From: Gymnodinialimonas ceratoperidinii
GTDB lineage: Bacteria; Pseudomonadota; Alphaproteobacteria; Rhodobacterales; Rhodobacteraceae
Reading direction: 5' to 3'
Assembly: GCF_019297855.1 (NCBI RefSeq)
Contig: NZ_CP079194.1
Coordinates: 979,501 to 1,043,500, forward strand
DNA: 64,000 nt
Numbering within the stretch: position 1 is the stretch's first letter; each line of letters opens with the position of its first letter. The notes under the pieces are model-generated. The model was not told the DNA's origin. It did not search any database and saw only the letters and a list, made by a program, of their open reading frames with translations. The position numbers and the translations under genes were made by a program. Below, piece by piece: positions 63,863 through 64,000 of the stretch.

Positions 63863-64000
63863 TGAGCTCTCCTGATAATTTTGAAACGCGGGGTTTGCAG
63901 GAGGAAAACAACGGCAGTCCGCCAAGGTTCCAGCTTTTGTCCGGCTGAGCGATAGGTTGCCGATAGGTCGGGCAAAGGCTTATCTGTTTTTTGGTGCTAA

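Noticed and set aside
1..64000. CRISPR arrays, prophage, insertion sequences or toxin-antitoxin pairs
   Set aside because: No regularly spaced repeats, transposase, integrase or phage structural operon was seen; the single beta-helix protein is not enough to call a prophage.

Overview
This 64-kb window is G+C-rich chromosomal DNA of an alphaproteobacterium, most likely a member of the Rhodobacteraceae (Roseobacter/Rhodobacter group). The pointers are a class I lysyl-tRNA synthetase, an NDUFS4-type complex I subunit, a TAXI-type TRAP system with a DUF1850 partner, an alphaproteobacterial LexA-type box (GAAC-N7-GAAC) upstream of uvrB, exact CtrA-type boxes (TTAA-N7-TTAA), and hairpin-plus-GATGAAGG intergenic elements. 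I saw no phage, no insertion sequence and no CRISPR array.

Layout. 1-2.8 kb: glycine cleavage operon gcvT-gcvH-gcvP on the minus strand (gcvP runs off the left edge), led by a tandem glycine riboswitch. 2.9-6 kb: gamma-glutamylcyclotransferase-like protein, TerB-like protein, lysK and a DUF4864 protein. 6-18 kb: a surface-polysaccharide region with a pectate-lyase-fold protein (possible gene-transfer-agent or phage-type spike), a DUF1972 glycosyltransferase, an undecaprenyl-phosphate sugar transferase, a phosphatase, a Wza-like export lipoprotein and a membrane-anchored NYN ribonuclease. Three exact CtrA-type boxes lie in the promoters of this region. 17.8-26 kb: uvrB, NDUFS4-like subunit, TAXI-TRAP operon and an MFS transporter.

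26-44.6 kb is a large catabolic island. It holds an oligopeptide-type (family 5) ABC transporter with a divergent XRE-cupin regulator, an M24 peptidase, two nucleoside hydrolases, an adenine-deaminase-family protein, a complete polyamine-type ABC transporter, an ATZ/TRZ-type deaminase, an M20 amidohydrolase and a PRPP-type phosphoribosyltransferase. Together these suggest uptake, N-glycosidic cleavage, deamination and salvage of nucleosides or related N-heterocycles. The true substrate cannot be read from the sequence.

44.7-62 kb is mainly housekeeping: tRNA-Arg(UCU), ihfB, a LapA-like protein, trpF-trpB (trpA lies separately at 56 kb on the other strand), DUF2237, DUF2332 with pth, a quinone-oxidoreductase-like MDR, an FkbM methyltransferase, rplY, lldD-like oxidase, MATE and MFS exporters, ychF, an SH3/DUF1236 protein and rarD. 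After tRNA-Ser(GCU) at 62.2 kb the sequence becomes visibly less G+C-rich and carries a DUF2383 ferritin-like protein and a manganese catalase, which may be the edge of an acquired stress island.
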